Part shown: in pieces, positions 61,770 to 64,000 of the stretch | Layout of the letters: the number at the start of each line of letters is the position of its first letter | Position numbering within the stretch: position 1 is the first letter of the stretch | Assembly (NCBI RefSeq): GCF_001742185.1 | Contig: NZ_CP015750.1 | Location: 2,232,001 to 2,296,000 of the forward strand | Length of the DNA: 64,000 nucleotides | Direction of reading: 5' to 3' | DNA from: Pectobacterium wasabiae CFBP 3304 | GTDB lineage: Bacteria > Pseudomonadota > Gammaproteobacteria > Enterobacterales > Enterobacteriaceae | Notes under the pieces: generated by a model | Databases searched by the model: none | Seen by the model: the letters and a program-made list of their open reading frames with translations, nothing else | What the model was told of the DNA's origin: nothing | Translations under genes and position numbers: made by a program

Positions 61770-62891
61770 ATGGCTTATCAACTTAATCTTAATTGGCCCG
61801 AATTCTTAGAAAAGTACTGGCAAAAAAAACCTGTTGTATTGAAGAATGCTTTCCCTAATTTCGTCGATCCGATTACGCCGGACGAGCTGGCAGGTCTGGC
61901 GATGGAGGCTGAAGTTGATAGCCGTCTGGTCAGCCATAAAAATGGTCAGTGGCAGGCCAGTAACGGGCCGTTTGAGCATTTTGATAACCTGGGTGAAACC
62001 GGCTGGTCGCTGCTGGCTCAGGCGGTGAACCACTGGCATGCGCCATCTGCTGAACTTGTGCGCCCGTTCCGCGTGTTGCCGGACTGGCGTTTAGACGACC
62101 TGATGATCTCCTTTTCTGTACCGGGCGGCGGCGTTGGCCCGCATATCGATCAGTACGATGTCTTTATCATTCAGGGGATGGGCAGCCGCCGCTGGCGCGT
62201 GGGCGACAAACTGCCGATGCGTCAGTTTTGCTCGCATCCTGCGCTGCTGCATGTCGATCCGTTCCCGCCAATCATTGATGAAGATCTTGAGCCGGGCGAC
62301 ATTCTCTATATTCCGCCAGGCTTCCCACACGATGGCTTCACGCACGAAACCGCACTTAACTACTCCGTAGGGTTCCGTGGGCCGAACGGTAGAGACTTAA
62401 TCAGCAGTTTTGCTGACTACGTGCTGGAGAACGATCTCGGCGGTGAGCACTATAGCGACCCTGATTTGACCTGTCGGGAACATCCGGGGCGGGTTGAAGC
62501 CTATGAATTTGACCGTCTGCGCGAGATGATGATCGACGTGATTAATCAGCCAGAAGCGCTCAAAGCGTGGTTTGGGCGCTTTGTGACAACGCCGCGCCAC
62601 GAGTTGGATATCGCCCCGGCGGAACCGCCTTATGAGCAGGATGAGATTGTCGGTGCACTGATGGACGGCAGCGTGTTGACGCGTCTGAGTGGGCTGCGAG
62701 TGCTGGAAGTGGGCGGTGACTACTTCATCAACAGCGAACGGCTGGACACGGTCGATCCGAAAGCGGCCGATGCGTTGTGCCGCTACACCCTTCTTGGTAA
62801 AAAAGAGCTAGGCGAGGCACTAGAGAATCCGGCATTCGTGGCTGAATTGACCGCGCTGGTTAATCAGGGCTACTGGTTCTTCGACGAATAA
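61770..62891 (+). CDS. roxA: Ribosomal protein uL16 3-hydroxylase RoxA (YcfD)
   Basis: Fe(II)/2-oxoglutarate oxygenase that hydroxylates an Arg of ribosomal protein L16. 373 residues, as in E. coli YcfD, with cupin/JmjC fold: the metal site reads GPHIDQYDVF (HxD) with a later His in PPGFPHDGFTH, and the C-terminal winged-helix-like part is intact. I chose the ATG at 61770; the frame opens with TTG at 61746, but the family starts MAYQL here. In the chromosome of E. coli it lies elsewhere, so gene order differs. Confidence 0.94.
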   Translation: MAYQLNLNWPEFLEKYWQKKPVVLKNAFPNFVDPITPDELAGLAMEAEVDSRLVSHKNGQWQASNGPFEHFDNLGETGWSLLAQAVNHWHAPSAELVRPFRVLPDWRLDDLMISFSVPGGGVGPHIDQYDVFIIQGMGSRRWRVGDKLPMRQFCSHPALLHVDPFPPIIDEDLEPGDILYIPPGFPHDGFTHETALNYSVGFRGPNGRDLISSFADYVLENDLGGEHYSDPDLTCREHPGRVEAYEFDRLREMMIDVINQPEALKAWFGRFVTTPRHELDIAPAEPPYEQDEIVGALMDGSVLTRLSGLRVLEVGGDYFINSERLDTVDPKAADALCRYTLLGKKELGEALENPAFVAELTALVNQGYWFFDE

Positions 62892-62906
62892 ATTCCCTTA
62901 TCTTTA

Positions 62907-62949
62907 GCGGCTTTCGAGCACGTCTTGCATGACGTGATTTGAGAGCCGC
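62907..62949 (+). terminator. Hairpin after roxA
   Basis: Two-part stem (GCGGCT / AGCCGC outside, CACGTC / GACGTG inside) 15 bases after the roxA stop; no clear T-run. The rest of the gap to 63186 shows no gene. Confidence 0.55.
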
Positions 62950-63186
62950 GTATTATCATTTGAATGGTTCGCGGTACAAAAACGTATAGGTTCACCCTGT
63001 GAATATTCGGCTATCAACTCGGTGTTGTTAACATCAATGTAAATATCGTTATAACGTTAACTTACCTTGGCTAAATATTATCTACCTATTGAATTTATTG
63101 ATAAAAAAATCCTCCGCCGCGTCACTTAATCAATAACTGAACTATCTTTAGAGCGATACCCAATTAAATAACTCTGGAGAAATGTC

Positions 63187-64000
63187 ATGTTTCATGTGCC
63201 TACACTCAAGCAAAAACCCTTAGCGTTACTTCTCGCCGTCTCTGTCGGTATGATGGCTCCGCTTACTTTCGCTGAGACGAAAACGCCGGGCACCCTGATA
63301 GAAAAGACGACGTTGGATGCGAAAGATGGCCTCATGGAGGCAGGGGAACAATATCGGATCCAGTATTATTCGAAGAGCGGGGTCGATGGCAAAAGCCTAC
63401 GGGAAGACACTGGCGCGGTTTTCATCCCCAAAGGTGAGGCGCCAAAAGAGGGCTGGCCAGTCGTGGTATGGACACATGGGACGATTGGCGTGGGCACATC
63501 CTGCGCACCGTCTCTCAATCCGCGCTCCGCTCGGGATGCTCAGTATCTGAATACTTGGCTGTCGCTGGGGTTTGCCATTGTGGCACCGGACTATGCGGGG
63601 CTTGGATCTGCTGGCTTGCATCACTACCTCAATTCGCGTGGTGAGGCATGGAGCGTGTTGGATAGCGTCAAAGCATCACTGACCACATTCCCGCTGAACA
63701 ATCAGTTGACTATCGTCGGCCAGTCGCAGGGGGCACACGCGGCCTTTGCGAGTACGGGCTACCAGCCAGATTATGCGCCGAATCTGAATATCGCATCGAC
63801 CGTATTGACTGGCACGCCCTATTTTGATGATAAAACCTCGGCGAAAAAGATTTTTGACGTGGACGTAAAGGGCGGCGATCCTAAAATCCCTTATGTGATG
63901 TATATCTATCTGTCAGCAACCGATATGAAGCCAGGGTTTAAGGTCGAGGATTATTTCGAGCCGAAAGCCGCTAAGCTTGTAGAAGACGCACGTACAATGT
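63187..64000 (+). CDS. Secreted lipase-like alpha/beta hydrolase (partial, cut by window end)
   Basis: 271 codons seen, open at the window edge. Signal peptide MFHVPTLKQKPLALLLAVSVGMMAPLTFA. Alpha/beta hydrolase fold: WTHGTIG oxyanion region, PDYAGLGSAG, and nucleophile elbow GQSQGAHAA. The pattern (GxSQG and PDYAGLG) fits secretory lipases of the LIP family. GGAG lies 8 bases before the ATG. The catalytic Asp and His should lie beyond the window. Confidence 0.88.
   Translation, partial: MFHVPTLKQKPLALLLAVSVGMMAPLTFAETKTPGTLIEKTTLDAKDGLMEAGEQYRIQYYSKSGVDGKSLREDTGAVFIPKGEAPKEGWPVVVWTHGTIGVGTSCAPSLNPRSARDAQYLNTWLSLGFAIVAPDYAGLGSAGLHHYLNSRGEAWSVLDSVKASLTTFPLNNQLTIVGQSQGAHAAFASTGYQPDYAPNLNIASTVLTGTPYFDDKTSAKKIFDVDVKGGDPKIPYVMYIYLSATDMKPGFKVEDYFEPKAAKLVEDARTM

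Overview
The window is a chromosomal segment of an enteric gamma-proteobacterium, most likely Pectobacterium or a close relative in Pectobacteriaceae. The left 16.5 kb keeps the Enterobacterales core set argI, rraB, yjgM, yjgN, valS, holC, pepA, lptF, lptG, whose products I recognise almost residue for residue. Four ERIC repeats and a complete srfABC-type cluster fit the same group. The genus is an inference; no rRNA is present.

Region 1 (1-16.7 kb) is core: arginine synthesis under a double ARG box, RNase E control, a GNAT enzyme, a YjgN/M48 membrane pair, an exported MetX-like hydrolase, a chemoreceptor, KptA, the valS-holC-pepA group and the LPS export permeases lptFG. It ends at the tRNA gene leuX (anticodon CAA).

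Region 2 (16.8-42.5 kb) is two P4-like phage satellites integrated in tandem at leuX. Three direct copies of the tRNA 3' end (16801, 29282, 42450) bound them. Each has its own integrase, its own pair of putative integrase arm sites 12 bp apart at both ends, its own primase-helicase, its own iterons and its own antisense immunity RNA. Element 1 is close to a full P4 satellite: int, a P2/P4-like cos, delta, sid, a late promoter with two activator boxes, an alpA/vis gene, the immunity region, an alpha primase-helicase and two toxin-antitoxin modules. An AT-rich three-gene cassette lies between int and cos, the position where P4 satellites carry anti-phage systems. Element 2 has a different RecA-like replicative helicase, an IS3-family insertion, an unknown multi-TM protein, a second tyrosine recombinase, a 1-kb intergenic block rich in hairpins, a broken toxin gene with an intact antitoxin, and a ParB-like gene next to a Dam-type methylase.

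Region 3 (42.5-44.9 kb) is decayed: a third P4-type integrase remnant, an exported protein interrupted at a G7 tract, a DUF4234-like membrane protein and a glutathione-transferase fragment.

Region 4 (44.9-61.4 kb) is a tightly packed ten-gene minus-strand operon: srfA-srfB-srfC, a single-pass membrane protein, an exported vWA protein, an ABC ATPase and permease, an exported FGE-sulfatase-fold protein and two coiled-coil lipoproteins. A separate gene upstream encodes a SrfA-like N-terminus joined to a vWA domain. Together they look like one envelope-spanning machine with an actin/Hsp70-fold ATPase and a dynamin-like GTPase on the cytoplasmic side. Region 5 (61.7-64 kb) has the ribosomal oxygenase gene roxA and the start of a secreted lipase-like gene cut by the window end.

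The best candidates for undescribed biology are the 18.3-21.1 kb three-gene cassette, the ParB-like/Dam pair at 39.9-42.2 kb, the hairpin-rich block at 38.1-39.1 kb, and the full srf operon as a machine.
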